Assembly: GCA_964569265.1 (NCBI GenBank)
Contig: CAZMTO010000004.1
Location: 1-64,000, forward strand
DNA length: 64,000 nucleotides
Source of the DNA: Avidehalobacter sp964569265
GTDB lineage: Bacteria > Bacillota > Dehalobacteriia > UBA4068 > UBA4997
Reading direction: 5' to 3'
Part shown: in pieces, positions 44,716 through 54,900 of the stretch
Layout: every line of letters begins with the position of its first letter
Numbering within the stretch: the first letter of the stretch is position 1
Made by a program: the position numbers and the translations under genes
The notes under the pieces: model-generated
Databases searched by the model: none
Told to the model about the DNA's origin: nothing
The model's input: only the letters and a program-made list of their open reading frames with translations

Positions 44716-45221
44716 TTGTCAAAGTATTTAATTTCGCCGCTGATATTGCTGCCGCTTACCGTTAAAATGCCGTAAGACGGGCGTTTAATTTCTCCTAACG
44801 GGCGCTGCGCCGAACCGGGATTAAACAGCAGCATACCGTCTGTCACCTCGTTCATTGGCACGTGAGAATGACCGAACACCAGCGCGTTTATCGGTTTATC
44901 GGCAAAGGCCATATTTACCGCCAGCCGGGCGCATTGTTCGGCGTTTTTGCCAAACAAATGGCCGTGCGTAACCCCAATAAAGCAATCTTCGGCAGCCACC
45001 CGGCGCATAAGCCCCAGTTCGGCCACCAGCGCTGCATCATCACAGTTGCCGGCCACACCTTCGCACCGGGCAATACGGCTTAAATAGCCCCAAAGCTGCA
45101 GGCTTGTCCAATCGCCGGCGTGCAAAATAAGGTCGGGCTTTTCAGCCTCAACAAGCTCCAGCACCTTGGGCAGCTTTTGCCCCGGCAGCCAGTGGGTATC
45201 CGACAAAACAGCTATCTTCAT
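44712..45221 (-). CDS. YfcE/MJ0936-family metallophosphodiesterase
   Basis: This calcineurin-like phosphoesterase of about 169 residues has the metal-binding blocks VLSDTHW, LHAGDW, GNCDD, GVTHGHLFG and GHSHVPM, and the terminal NPGSAQRP typical of the YfcE group. Members hydrolyse phosphodiesters with Mn2+ or other divalent metals; the natural substrate is mostly unknown. GGAGGT is 7 bases from the ATG at 45221 but only 1 from the ATG at 45227, so 45221 is preferred. Confidence 0.93.
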   Translation of the reverse strand: MKIAVLSDTHWLPGQKLPKVLELVEAEKPDLILHAGDWTSLQLWGYLSRIARCEGVAGNCDDAALVAELGLMRRVAAEDCFIGVTHGHLFGKNAEQCARLAVNMAFADKPINALVFGHSHVPMNEVTDGMLLFNPGSAQRPLGEIKRPSYGILTVSGSNISGEIKYFDK

Positions 45222-45275
45222 AAACATACCTCCTTGTTATCCCAATAATATACCCCTATAATTTGCCCAATAAAG

Positions 45276-45309
45276 CAAAAAGAACCTGCACGGAGCAGGC
45301 TCTTTTTTC
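45276..45309. terminator. Intrinsic terminator after cold-shock gene
   Basis: AGAACCTGC/GCAGGCTCT (45281-45289 and 45295-45303; one mismatch) lies just after the csp stop. T-rich sequence follows in both directions. Confidence 0.8.
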
Positions 45310-45322
45310 TGTTATGCTTTTA

Positions 45323-45520
45323 TTACAGTTTAACCACATTGGCCGCCTGCGGGCCACGGGCGCCTTCTACCTCGTCAAATTCAACCTCCTGGCCTTCGTC
45401 CAGCGTTTTAAAGCCTTCGGACTGAATAGCGGAGAAATGCACAAAAACATCATTGCCCTCGGCCTTTTCAATAAAACCGAAACCCTTTTCCGCATTAAAC
45501 CATTTAACCTTGCCTTTCAT
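45323..45520 (-). CDS. csp: Cold-shock protein (CspA family)
   Basis: This is a 65-residue single-domain RNA chaperone with RNP1 KGFGFI and RNP2 VFVHF, starting MKGKVKWFNAEKGFGFI. The frame is open further upstream, but the ATG at 45520, with AAGGAGG 8 bases away, gives the canonical size. It binds single-stranded RNA or DNA and melts mRNA structure. A long non-coding leader is possible upstream (45521-45620), typical of csp genes. Confidence 0.98.
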   Translation of the reverse strand: MKGKVKWFNAEKGFGFIEKAEGNDVFVHFSAIQSEGFKTLDEGQEVEFDEVEGARGPQAANVVKL

Positions 45521-45628
45521 TACAAAACCTCCTTGGAGTAAACTTACATTGCTTATTATATGCGATTTGGCAAAACTTTGCAAGTCCGCAATAAAAATCT
45601 TTATCGACACATTTTGGCAGACAGCATA

Positions 45629-45657
45629 TTGCACATTACCACCGGATAGATTATAAT
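45629..45657 (+). promoter_or_regulatory. Promoter of mntP
   Basis: TTGCAC (45629-45634), a 17-base spacer and TATAAT (45652-45657) form a near-consensus sigma-A promoter about 60 bp before the mntP start. Confidence 0.8.
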
Positions 45658-45673
45658 AAATATATTGGGGTTT

Positions 45674-45694
45674 ATGTGCATAAACACTGCACAT
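45674..45694. promoter_or_regulatory. Inverted repeat in the mntP leader, possible operator
   Basis: ATGTGCA (45674-45680) and TGCACAT (45688-45694) form a perfect 7-bp inverted repeat with a 7-base spacer, just downstream of the predicted start point. A third TGCACAT half-site overlaps the -35 (45630-45636). It could be a metalloregulator operator or an mRNA hairpin. Confidence 0.5.
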
Positions 45695-45715
45695 TTATTG
45701 GGGGGGTAAAGGTAT

Positions 45716-46258
45716 TTGAGTATTACGGAAATTCTGCTTATTGGTATTGCCCTTTCTATGGATGCCTTTGCGGTATCAGCCGTTAGCGGTATGAGCATTA
45801 AAAACATAACCAGGCGTGACATTTTGCTGTTAGCCTGCGCCTTTGGCGGCTTTCAGGGGCTAATGCCGCTTACCGGGTTTTATGCCGGCAACCTGTTTGG
45901 CGTGTTTATGGATACCTGGGCGCCGTATATTGCCTGTGGCCTGCTGCTTATAGTAGGCGGCAATATGATATGGGATACCCTAAAGGGTGACGCCGAAGCG
46001 CTTTCGGCCATTACGGTAAAGTTAGTGCTTATACAGGCTGTGGCCACCAGCATAGATGCTCTGGCGGTGGGTGTTAGTATGGCAGCCGCCGGCAACGTAA
46101 ACATATGGCAGGCAGCAGGGCTTATTGCCGCCACCACATTTTGCCTTACTATATTGGCGGTAAAGGTAGGCCAGCGCCTTGGTGCCGCCCTGGCAGAAAA
46201 AGCCGGTCTGTTAGGCGGTATCATCTTAATAATTATCGGTATTAAAATGCTGTTTTAA
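45716..46258 (+). CDS. mntP: Manganese efflux pump MntP
   Basis: This 180-residue six-helix membrane protein is built of two homologous halves, each with a conserved aspartate motif (SMDAFAVSAVSGM near residue 17 and SIDALAVGVSMAA near 112), the hallmark of MntP (DUF204). It exports Mn2+ and protects from manganese toxicity. The start codon is TTG at 45716 after a GGTAAAGG site; no better ATG is in frame near the start. It has its own promoter and terminator. Unlike many mntP genes it shows no yybP-ykoY riboswitch, but such a riboswitch controls the terC gene in this window. Confidence 0.95.
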   Translation: MSITEILLIGIALSMDAFAVSAVSGMSIKNITRRDILLLACAFGGFQGLMPLTGFYAGNLFGVFMDTWAPYIACGLLLIVGGNMIWDTLKGDAEALSAITVKLVLIQAVATSIDALAVGVSMAAAGNVNIWQAAGLIAATTFCLTILAVKVGQRLGAALAEKAGLLGGIILIIIGIKMLF

Positions 46259-46273
46259 GCATTGCCGGCCGTC

Positions 46274-46303
46274 AGCCTTCTCCGTTGGGGGGAGGCTTTT
46301 TTT
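46274..46303 (+). terminator. Intrinsic terminator after mntP
   Basis: A 10-bp stem with G-U pairs (46274-46283 with 46288-46297), loop GTTG, is followed by seven T residues. Confidence 0.9.
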
Positions 46304-46393
46304 GCAGCCTTGACACTGCCAAAAGGTTGTTTTATACTGATAAAAACGACAAAATTACCGTCAATACCGTATAAACCGTTTAAGGAGAATATT

Positions 46394-47866
46394 ATGACCA
46401 AATGCCTAATGATACAGGGTACAATGTCCGGTGCGGGCAAAAGCCTTACGGTTACCGCGCTGTGCCGCATATTTTTGCAGGATGGCTACCGGGTTGCACC
46501 GTTTAAAAGCCAAAATATGGCGCTTAACAGCTATATAACCCCCGACGGGCTGGAAATTGGCCGCGCACAGGCCGCACAGGCCGAAGCTGCCGGCAAAGAG
46601 CCGGATGCCCGTATGAACCCGGTGCTGCTAAAGCCCTGCGGAGATTCTACCAGCCAGGTTATAGTAAACGGCCGCGTTAGGGGCAATTACCCTGCCGCCG
46701 AATATTACAAAATGAACCCCACCCTGATACCCGACGTTTTGGCCGCATACAACAGCCTTGCCGCCGAAAACGACATCATTGTGATAGAGGGCGCCGGCAG
46801 CCCGGCAGAAATTAACCTACCGCCGGACAAATTTGTTAATATGGGGCTGGCCGATTTGGTAAATGCCCCGGTGGTGCTGGTGGGCAACATAGAACCCGGC
46901 GGCGTGTTTGCTCAGCTTTACGGCACCATTGGCCTGTTGCAGCCGCAGCACCAAAAGCGCATTATCGGTACAATTATCAACAATTTTCGGGGTGATGCTT
47001 CGCTGCTTACGCCCGGTTATGCTATTTTAGAGGAGCTTACCGGCAAGCCGCTGCTGGGCGTTGTACCGCACTGTAACGCCGATATAGACGATGAGGACAG
47101 CCTTAGCGAACGTTTGGGGCAGCAAAGCCACGATAAACCTCTGGATGTTGCTGTTATCCGCCTGCCGCATATATCTAACTTTACGGATTTTTCACCGCTG
47201 GAAGAACACCCGGCCATTGGTGTGCGCTATGTTGACAGCGCCAAAAAGCTGGGCGACCCCGACCTGATAATTCTGCCCGGCACCAAAAGCACTATGGACG
47301 ACTTAAAATGGCTGCGGCAATGCGGTCTGGCGCCCCAAATTATCCGCAAGGCTGCCAATGCCTGCCCGATAATCGGGGTATGCGGCGGCTACCAAATGCT
47401 GGGAGAAGAAATAAGCGACCCGGTAGGTGCCGAAGGCGGCGGGCAAATGGCCGGGCTGGGGCTGCTGCCTATGCGCACCCAATTTGCCGCCCAAAAATCG
47501 CGCACACGGGTTAGTGCCCAAACCGTTTGCGCCGGGCTGGGCAATGCAACGCTGGATTGCTACGAAATTCATATGGGGCAAACCACCGGCACCGCACCCG
47601 CCTTTGCCAAATTATCTAACGGCAAATTAGACGGCGCTGTGCAGGGCAATGTGTTTGGCACTTATCTGCACGGCCTGTTTGATACCGGCGAGCTTACCGC
47701 CGCGCTGGCCGCTATGCTGTTGCAGCGCAAAGGGCTTAACCCCGATTGTATTAAACCGGAGCCGCGCGATAAATACCGCAACCGTCAGTATGATATTTTG
47801 GCTGATACCGTGCGCAGCCACCTTGATATGGACAAGCTCTACCGGCTGCTGAACACCTGGCAGTAG
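46394..47866 (+). CDS. cobQ: Adenosylcobyric acid synthase (glutamine-hydrolysing)
   Basis: This enzyme of about 490 residues amidates the corrin ring side chains b, d, e and g in cobalamin synthesis. The N-terminal dethiobiotin-synthetase-like ATPase has IQGTMSGAGKSLTVTALCR and APFKSQNMALNSYI. The C-terminal class-I glutamine amidotransferase has the nucleophile in IIGVCGGYQMLG and the histidine in GTYLHGLFD. The frame is open from 46262, but the ATG at 46394, 6 bases after AAGGAG, begins the canonical protein. No other cobalamin gene is nearby and no cobalamin riboswitch is seen upstream. It may be an isolated part of a dispersed pathway or serve corrinoid salvage. Confidence 0.97.
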   Translation: MTKCLMIQGTMSGAGKSLTVTALCRIFLQDGYRVAPFKSQNMALNSYITPDGLEIGRAQAAQAEAAGKEPDARMNPVLLKPCGDSTSQVIVNGRVRGNYPAAEYYKMNPTLIPDVLAAYNSLAAENDIIVIEGAGSPAEINLPPDKFVNMGLADLVNAPVVLVGNIEPGGVFAQLYGTIGLLQPQHQKRIIGTIINNFRGDASLLTPGYAILEELTGKPLLGVVPHCNADIDDEDSLSERLGQQSHDKPLDVAVIRLPHISNFTDFSPLEEHPAIGVRYVDSAKKLGDPDLIILPGTKSTMDDLKWLRQCGLAPQIIRKAANACPIIGVCGGYQMLGEEISDPVGAEGGGQMAGLGLLPMRTQFAAQKSRTRVSAQTVCAGLGNATLDCYEIHMGQTTGTAPAFAKLSNGKLDGAVQGNVFGTYLHGLFDTGELTAALAAMLLQRKGLNPDCIKPEPRDKYRNRQYDILADTVRSHLDMDKLYRLLNTWQ

Positions 47867-47962
47867 CACACACAGTTTTTACATAACTTTACACAATTAT
47901 GATAGAACTTTACAGCAAATATGCTTAAAATAATATTATAAACAGAAAGAGAGGAGAGAAAT

Positions 47963-48793
47963 TTGACGAACGATAAAAATTATACCAACTGCACCATTGA
48001 TTTTAATCAGAAAAAAGGCTTTATATGCGATATGGACGGTGTTATTTACCACGGGAACCAGGTGCTGCCCGGTGTAGCCGAATTTATACAGTGGCTGAAC
48101 GATGAGCATAAGGAATTTTTGTTTTTAACCAACAACAGCAACTACACCCCGCGTGAGCTTAACCAAAAGCTGGCGCGTATGGGGCTTGATGTGCCGGAAA
48201 AGCATTTTTATACCAGTGCGCTGGCCACTGCTGCCTTTTTAAAAGAACAGGCTCCGGGGTGTTCGGTGTTTGCCATTGGCGAGGCCGGGCTGCTTAATGC
48301 GCTTTATGATGCCGGCATAACCATGAACGACGTTAACCCGGATTATGTAGTGGTAGGCGAAGGCCGCACCTATTCGTTAGAATCTTTAACCAAGGCTACC
48401 AATTTGGTGCTAAAAGGTGCCAAGCTTATCGGTGCCAACTCCGATGTATCCGGCCCGATAGAACACGGCATTGCCCCGGCCTGCCGCGCGCTTATTGCCC
48501 CTATTGAAATGGCCACCGGCAAAGAAGCCTACTTTTGCGGCAAGCCCAACCCGCTGATGATGCGCACCGGTCTTAATCTGCTGGGGTGCCATTCGGGAGA
48601 AGCCGTTATGGTGGGCGACCGTATGGACACCGATGTGGTTTCGGGTATGGAAAGCGGTATGTCTACGGTGCTGGTACTTTCCGGCGTTTCTACCGTTGAT
48701 ACCTTGAAAACCTATGCTTACCGCCCCGGCGCAGTGCTAAACGGCGTAGGTGATATCCCGGTTATCGCCAAAAACAGCCGCACCGCCCTTTAA
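47963..48793 (+). CDS. HAD-superfamily (subclass IIA, NagD-like) phosphatase
   Basis: This 276-residue phosphatase has motif I in GFICDMDGVIYHG, motif II in LFLTNNSNYTPREL, and the late motifs FCGKPNPLM and AVMVGDRMDTDVVSG. The NagD/AraL/phosphoglycolate group dephosphorylates sugar phosphates or nucleotides and often acts as metabolite repair; the substrate cannot be inferred. The start is TTG at 47963 with GAGGAGAG upstream. A strong bidirectional terminator follows. Confidence 0.94.
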   Translation: MTNDKNYTNCTIDFNQKKGFICDMDGVIYHGNQVLPGVAEFIQWLNDEHKEFLFLTNNSNYTPRELNQKLARMGLDVPEKHFYTSALATAAFLKEQAPGCSVFAIGEAGLLNALYDAGITMNDVNPDYVVVGEGRTYSLESLTKATNLVLKGAKLIGANSDVSGPIEHGIAPACRALIAPIEMATGKEAYFCGKPNPLMMRTGLNLLGCHSGEAVMVGDRMDTDVVSGMESGMSTVLVLSGVSTVDTLKTYAYRPGAVLNGVGDIPVIAKNSRTAL

Positions 48794-48821
48794 ACCGCCA
48801 ACAAATATCAAAGCTATACAT

Positions 48822-48863
48822 AAAAACTCCCCTTGCCACAAACCGCAAGGGGAGTTATTTTTA
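48822..48863. terminator. Strong bidirectional terminator at left edge of the inserted segment
   Basis: A perfect 12-bp stem, AACTCCCCTTGC/GCAAGGGGAGTT (48825-48836 and 48845-48856), has T-rich sequence on both strands. It ends the HAD gene and would also stop transcription arriving from the right. Before the insertion it probably served the convergent pepF gene. Confidence 0.95.
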
Positions 48864-48916
48864 TTGTATTTTACGGCAAAAGCCCAAGCAGGCATTATCA
48901 GCCCAAAAGCTTTTCC
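48854..48916. repeat. 63-bp direct repeat, left copy (remnant of pepF 3' end)
   Basis: Identical to 61105-61167 except one base (G at 48888 versus A at 61139). It contains the last five codons and stop of pepF (EKLLG then TGA, minus strand) plus 44 bp of downstream sequence. Further into pepF the similarity decays (NP precedes EKLLG here, EL in the intact gene). Confidence 0.95.
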
Positions 48917-48982
48917 GGGTTTCGGCAACTTAGATTCCAAGCTTTAGTCGTTTCTGCTCCGCTTTATAATTTAACTGCCCCT

Positions 48983-51900
48983 TTAAATTTTGCTGTAGCG
49001 GTACAACAGCGTAACGATCTGCGCACGGGTGCAGGAAAGGTTGGGACTGAAGAGACCGTTGCCCGTACCGTCGATGATACCCTTCATATAGCACCACGCT
49101 ATGGCTTCATACGCCCAGTCGGGTGTGTCGGTAAACGGCAGCTGCATTGCCCACATACCGGTAAAACCGCCGCCGCCCGCCTGCTCCAGCCGGTATATAA
49201 AGGCAACAATTTGCGCGCGGGTACACGCAAGGTCGGGGCTAAAGGTCGTTCCGTCGCCTGTTCCCTTAGTAATGCCCTGCTCAACAGCCCACAGCATCGC
49301 GTCACGATACCACGCATTAGCAGGAACATCCGCAAAGGGGTTAACCATACTCCTGGGCGCGGGGCTGCCGGAAGCGCGCCACAGGAATGTAACGGCCTGC
49401 GCGCGGGTGCAGAAAAGGTCGGGGCTAAAGAGGCCATTGCCCGTGCCGGTAGTTATTTCGTTATTTACAGCCCAGCTTACTGCCTCCTCATACCAGCTAC
49501 CGGCGGGAATATCGGTGAAAGCAGGTTTTAGCGTTACGCTGCCGGCCGTGCTGCTGCCGGAGGGCTTTGAAGGAGAGGGTTCAACATAATCGTCGGATGA
49601 ATCCTGAGAGTCATCGTCCAGCCGGAGGTCAGACTTTGTAATCAACGTTTTCAGCTTGGGCATCCGCCCCTGAATGTACTGGTACGCCCCCAGCTCACCT
49701 TCGCCCACATCAACCGACAGGGTAAGCGTGCCGGTAGAATCGCAGGTAACGAGGGTGTCCGCCAGCACATAGGATAGATATGCAATCTCACCCGCGGGAA
49801 CTTCTTCGTCGGCGGTATAGCTGTACTCCCTGGCAGGTTCGTCACTGGCAAAAATGCTGACTGCGTAGTTAAGCGTTGGGATACCCGCCGCATTGCCTGC
49901 ATTGCAAACCTGTGCAACGGTAGCATAGTCGCTGCTGCCGATCAGGTTAGACATTTCGGGCATATACTTAACGATAAAGTGTGCGCCGTAGCGAACTTCA
50001 ACATTCTCAGTTGCGTTGTCTGCCTTAACGGTCATAGTCGTGGTCGTATGGAATTTCTCAGGAACCTCCACGGTCAGTTCAATCGTTTCGCTGCAGCCGG
50101 GCATAATAGAATCGATGGTGCCGGCTGCACCATTGCCCACACCGGCGGCACTGACGGAAACATTTTTCGCCTCGCCCAGCCCACGGTTGGTCACGGTAAC
50201 GGAAACAGCCATATTACTGCCGGGCATAGGATACGCAGGAACATCGATCCCGGTGATCTCAAGATCAGGTGCATAAACGCTGCCGGCAGTTTTAATGTCA
50301 GCAGAGGTTGCATTTTCGCGACTGACGGCATCCAGCTTGCTGAACGCCAACAGGAAGTTGCTCTCGTTGCTGTCTCTGCCAACAAACACACTGTCCAAAG
50401 CGCCGATAAGGCTCTTTTCCTCCTCGCTGTCGGTAAGTACCACAGGCAAGCCCTTGGCGTAAAGCTGATATACCGCAGAAGAACCGATAATATCATCCAG
50501 ACCGGCGCGGCTAACGGCCTCGGCATTGGTAACGGTATCCAACACCACGCCGTAAACTTCATCCGTCAGCTCCGCAGAAGCAGTATCGGTGGCAACCCAG
50601 CTAAGCAGCACGCTGCCGGAATCATCCATCGAAGCAGTAAAGTTGGTGCCGATGTGGAAGTGTTCGTCACCGGCAATATCGTTGGCAACATACCTGCCCT
50701 TGTTGGTGGGATTAACCACAGCATTGCCGTTTTTGTCCACTATCACATAGGCGCAATCCTGCACAGCCTCGCTGTCGTTTGTGGTGGCAACAAAGTCGGT
50801 AAAATATACCACCTTGCCGTTCTGATTCCAAAAGAGGTGAAGATAATCATCATTGCTGACTACCTGCGGGCTGCGGGCGCAAAGTGCAGGGTCAGTGATA
50901 GCCATAAGCGCGGAGGCAATAGGTGTGCCGTTTTCATCAAAGGTGTAGGTACGCAGGTAAAGCTGGCGATCCTCGTTACTGGGCTCCCAGACCTCGTTGG
51001 TTTCATCCCAGACAGCAAGTCTGCCGTCACGGTCAAGTTCGAGAATTTCGCCCATAACGCCGTTATGAACAAAGGGCTCAACATCAGTAATGCGGTATTC
51101 CTGCTCCGTGCCGTTTTTGGTAGCGCGCACAGTGGTAGTGATCCAGTTATCGGTATCGTTCACATTGGCTCTGGACATGGCAATGGTGCGGTCGGTGCTT
51201 AAAAGCTGCTCCAGCGTAACTGTGCCGGCCGTTTCGTCATAGGGAAAGATGTTGCGCTGATAGTAGACATACACCATATCCCCGTTCCGTACAGCGTCCA
51301 GCGCGCCGCAGGCCACGGTAGAATTTTCTGCAATGGTAAAAGCCTTGCCCATAGGCTCGCCGTCCGTATTAAAGAAGCAGCCCTTCAAGTCCATAGCATT
51401 CATAAATTTGGCGATCTGCGCAGGTGTCAGGGCATTGATATCAACATTGCCCAGATTTGTCAGCACCTCATCAAAATTCGCCTCAGACCAGGTTACCAGC
51501 GTGCGGTCGCCCAAATCAAAGAGATTTACATCATATTGCAAAGAAGTGCGCGGCTCTGTCGTGTTGTCGCTTACAAAGCCCTGCTCCGTCCAGCTACTGC
51601 CGCCATCACTGCTCTTGGCGTAAACAACCGAAAGGTAGTTAAGCGTATCCTCAACTTTAGCGTCTTTAAGATAGAAAGCAAGAATGTTGCCATTTTTCTG
51701 CTTGAGCAGGTGGATGCCGGTATTTTTAAAGACGCCGGAGGCGATTACACCGTCATAAGAGGTACTGCGCGCTGCCTGACGCAGGGTGCTGCGCACCATA
51801 GGCGCAAAGGTTATCTCGTCCAGCATTTTATCCAGTTCATCCGCGCTTAGGGCGTAGCCGACGGTGCGGGCGGGAGAAATGGTGGTAAGATCCGAAAGCT

Positions 51901-54900
51901 TCTGTTTGATCTCATCGTTATAGCCAAGCGTACCGACATCAATATTGGCGTTAACACTCGCACTGAACAGAATAAGGTCTGCACCGAAGCCTACGTTGCC
52001 GGTCAGGTTAAAAGCACCGATAACATTGGGATAAACCTCAACAATAAAGGGCACATTTACGCTCGCCGTAAGGTATAAACTAAGAAAGTTGTTATGGCCT
52101 ACGCCACCCTTAACGCCCATATTCATCATCGGCGCGGCGATAAAGGAGGCCACCTTGGTATCATCTCCGGTCGCAGTGCTGCCGGAATCAATAATCAGGT
52201 TCTCGCTGATATCATTGGCATCAAGATCTTTCGACTTGGCAAACTCAGCCTGCACGTCAAAGTATGCCTCGTTAGTAAAGGTAAGGCAAACATAAAACGG
52301 CACACCATAAACGCTGAACGGAATATTACGGATGTAGTTTGAGTCTACGCCCAGCGCCATCTCAAACTGAGAAAGATAACACTCACCGGTACCGTCGTCT
52401 TTGGGTGAAAAGGTAAAGCGGAATAGATAGGCAGGGTTAAAAGACCACTTGGAGGGTGTGTCCGCTCTGTAGAGAACACTTTGTTCACTGGGTTCACCGC
52501 TGAGCGCTGTAACACCAGGGTTGGCAGAACCGCCCTTATCTTTATCTCTGGCCGCCGCAAGTGCCTTGTCGGTGGCACGCTTCTGCTGAAGCTTTTCTGC
52601 TACTGTACCTGTGCCAAAGCTGGCAAGGTAGCTTGAACCACACATCAGGATGGTGTTCTCGCCGTCGGTACGCTGAACAAAAAAGCCGCCGGTTTTGCTG
52701 GTAAGGCTAAGGTCCAGCTTACCCAGCACAGGAATAGTAATCTGGCTGATATCGCCGCCAAAAGCGGTGCTTTGCATATTGGGGGTGCTGGGGATATTAT
52801 AGCTGGCTGCAAAGCTTTCCGCGTTGGTGGCGGCGGTAACAGCATAGCCGGTGTTTACAAGGCCGGAGCTAAGACTGGTGTTAAAGCTGCTGCCGCCATT
52901 CTGGTACAAATCCTTTTTATAAATAATTTCCACATACATATGCATACCGCTGGTCAGTTGAGAGGTGTCGGTTATGGTCGCTCTCCACACCTCGTAGCTG
53001 TCATTGTCGGCTGCCACATCATGGGTTGTATCAACTATCACAGTGGTGGGGGCGTTCTTGCCCTCTCCGGCAGCAATCTTGGGGTCAACAAAGTAATACT
53101 TAACGCCGGTAATCTCATAGCCGCCGGACGGAACAAACACCCGCGTAGAAGCGCTTATCTTGCTGTTGTCGGTCAGAACAAGCGCCACGTTATCGGTCGA
53201 GCCGCCGTCCACACTGGCCGCTACCAGCTCCGGGTAGGGCACACCAATGCCGAACTGGGGCAGCTCAATGGTTATCTCCTCATTTGGCTGATAGGTAAAG
53301 ATTGTATAGCCGATGGAATCTTCATAGAGAATAGCCATAGAATACGTGCCGCCGGCTATGCCGCGGAAGTTTTTAAGCGTAAAGTGGCCGTTTTCATCGG
53401 TTGTGGCCGTAAACTCCTGACCGCCGTTTCTGACGGTGACAGTGGTGTTAGCCATGCTGACAAATGTGGTAAGCCCATTGGAGCGTGCCTCTACCTGCGC
53501 CTGCTTTAGTGTGCCGGTGATATTGCCGTAGGTTGTTTCCTCATAGCTTTCACCGTCGGTTCCCGAATAGGCATCGGTAGGCACATACTCCAGATATACG
53601 GTGTTGTGGTCGGGGTTGCCATCCAGTTGATAATAGAACACGTCGCCGTGTAAATAATCGTTACTGCCGCTAACGTGCCAGCGAACCTGATACATAAGCG
53701 AATTCTTGCTTTTGGCAATAAGCGGTATATAATCACCAACAACATAATCTTCTTCAGATACAAGCTCACCAAGCTGTTCTGCCGTACCGCGGTCTTTGTA
53801 TGTTCTGTTGGGGTCATACTCAAGGTTCAGCCTGTTGGCATTGTCGCTGAACACGCCCTGCACGGTGTAGATGGGATACTCGATATCCAGTGCGAACTCG
53901 TTTTTGGCTGCATCGGGGCGGGTTTGGGTAATGCCCTGTTCGGGTATGCTGTAAGCCTTCCAGCTTTTGGCCTGATACCACACGCCGCTGAGTTGGCTGC
54001 CGGCGGACGTATTAGCTGCACCAAATACCCAGCGGTCGCCCATATATTCGCTGCCCTGCACAATCTCAATATCCCCGGCGGTAGCGCTGAGAAAATTAAG
54101 GGTGCTGTACTTGATCTTTTCGTAGATCGGGATAACGTGGAAGGTCCAGTATTCACCTCTCACATCAGATGCCTCCCGATAGCAGTATTCTGCCTCGTAC
54201 TTTTTCAGAAAATCTGCATCAAAGGTAAAGCTGATTGTATCCTCCGCCTCGGCGCCCGAACCCAGCGAAATAAGATCGGAACAGTGGCCGTCCTTGGCCA
54301 TAAGCTTGTAGCCAATCAGTTTTGCCGGGTAAAGCCGCTCACTGCTGTAGCAGATATCCACGGTCTTTTTTTCGCCATAGTCCTTGCTGTTAATGGTAAG
54401 GTACTGCACATCCGTGCCATAATTTATCGAAGGAAGCACAGGCTCATCGCCGGCCTTAGAGTTGGTATAAATCAAATCTGCGTTGTTTCCGCCCATATCC
54501 TGCAACTTGCCCTCGATACGAAAACGATATACGCGCAGGTTCAGTTTAAGTGCGTTAGGCACAAACAGGTTTGTACCGCGGTTCAAAATACCGTCCGGGT
54601 CAACGTTGCTATAATAAACGTGTTTGCCGGCCTGACGGTAATCGAGCTTGTTATTATCACCGTCGTAAACCGTGGCAACAAAGGTGTGTACAGTACTTTC
54701 GGCATCGTTATCGCGGTCAAGCTTAATGGTGTTCCAGTCGTGCCCCTCAATACCAAACTTAATCTCGGCCTCGTGATCAAGACCGGTCAGCTTAACAGTC
54801 GTTTCAATAGATTCCACGCCGGTCAGGTCAATGGGATCAATGCTGTCCATATTGCGGTTTCCGCTGGGTATACCGGAGCCCGTACCGGAAGTGCTGATTT

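Noticed and set aside
49979..51202. 407-residue plus-strand ORF and other long ORFs opposite the giant protein (for example 53675-55867)
   Set aside because: Antisense shadows of a GC-biased coding sequence; they show no recognisable domains, while the minus-strand frame has signal peptide, SLH repeats and a ribosome site.
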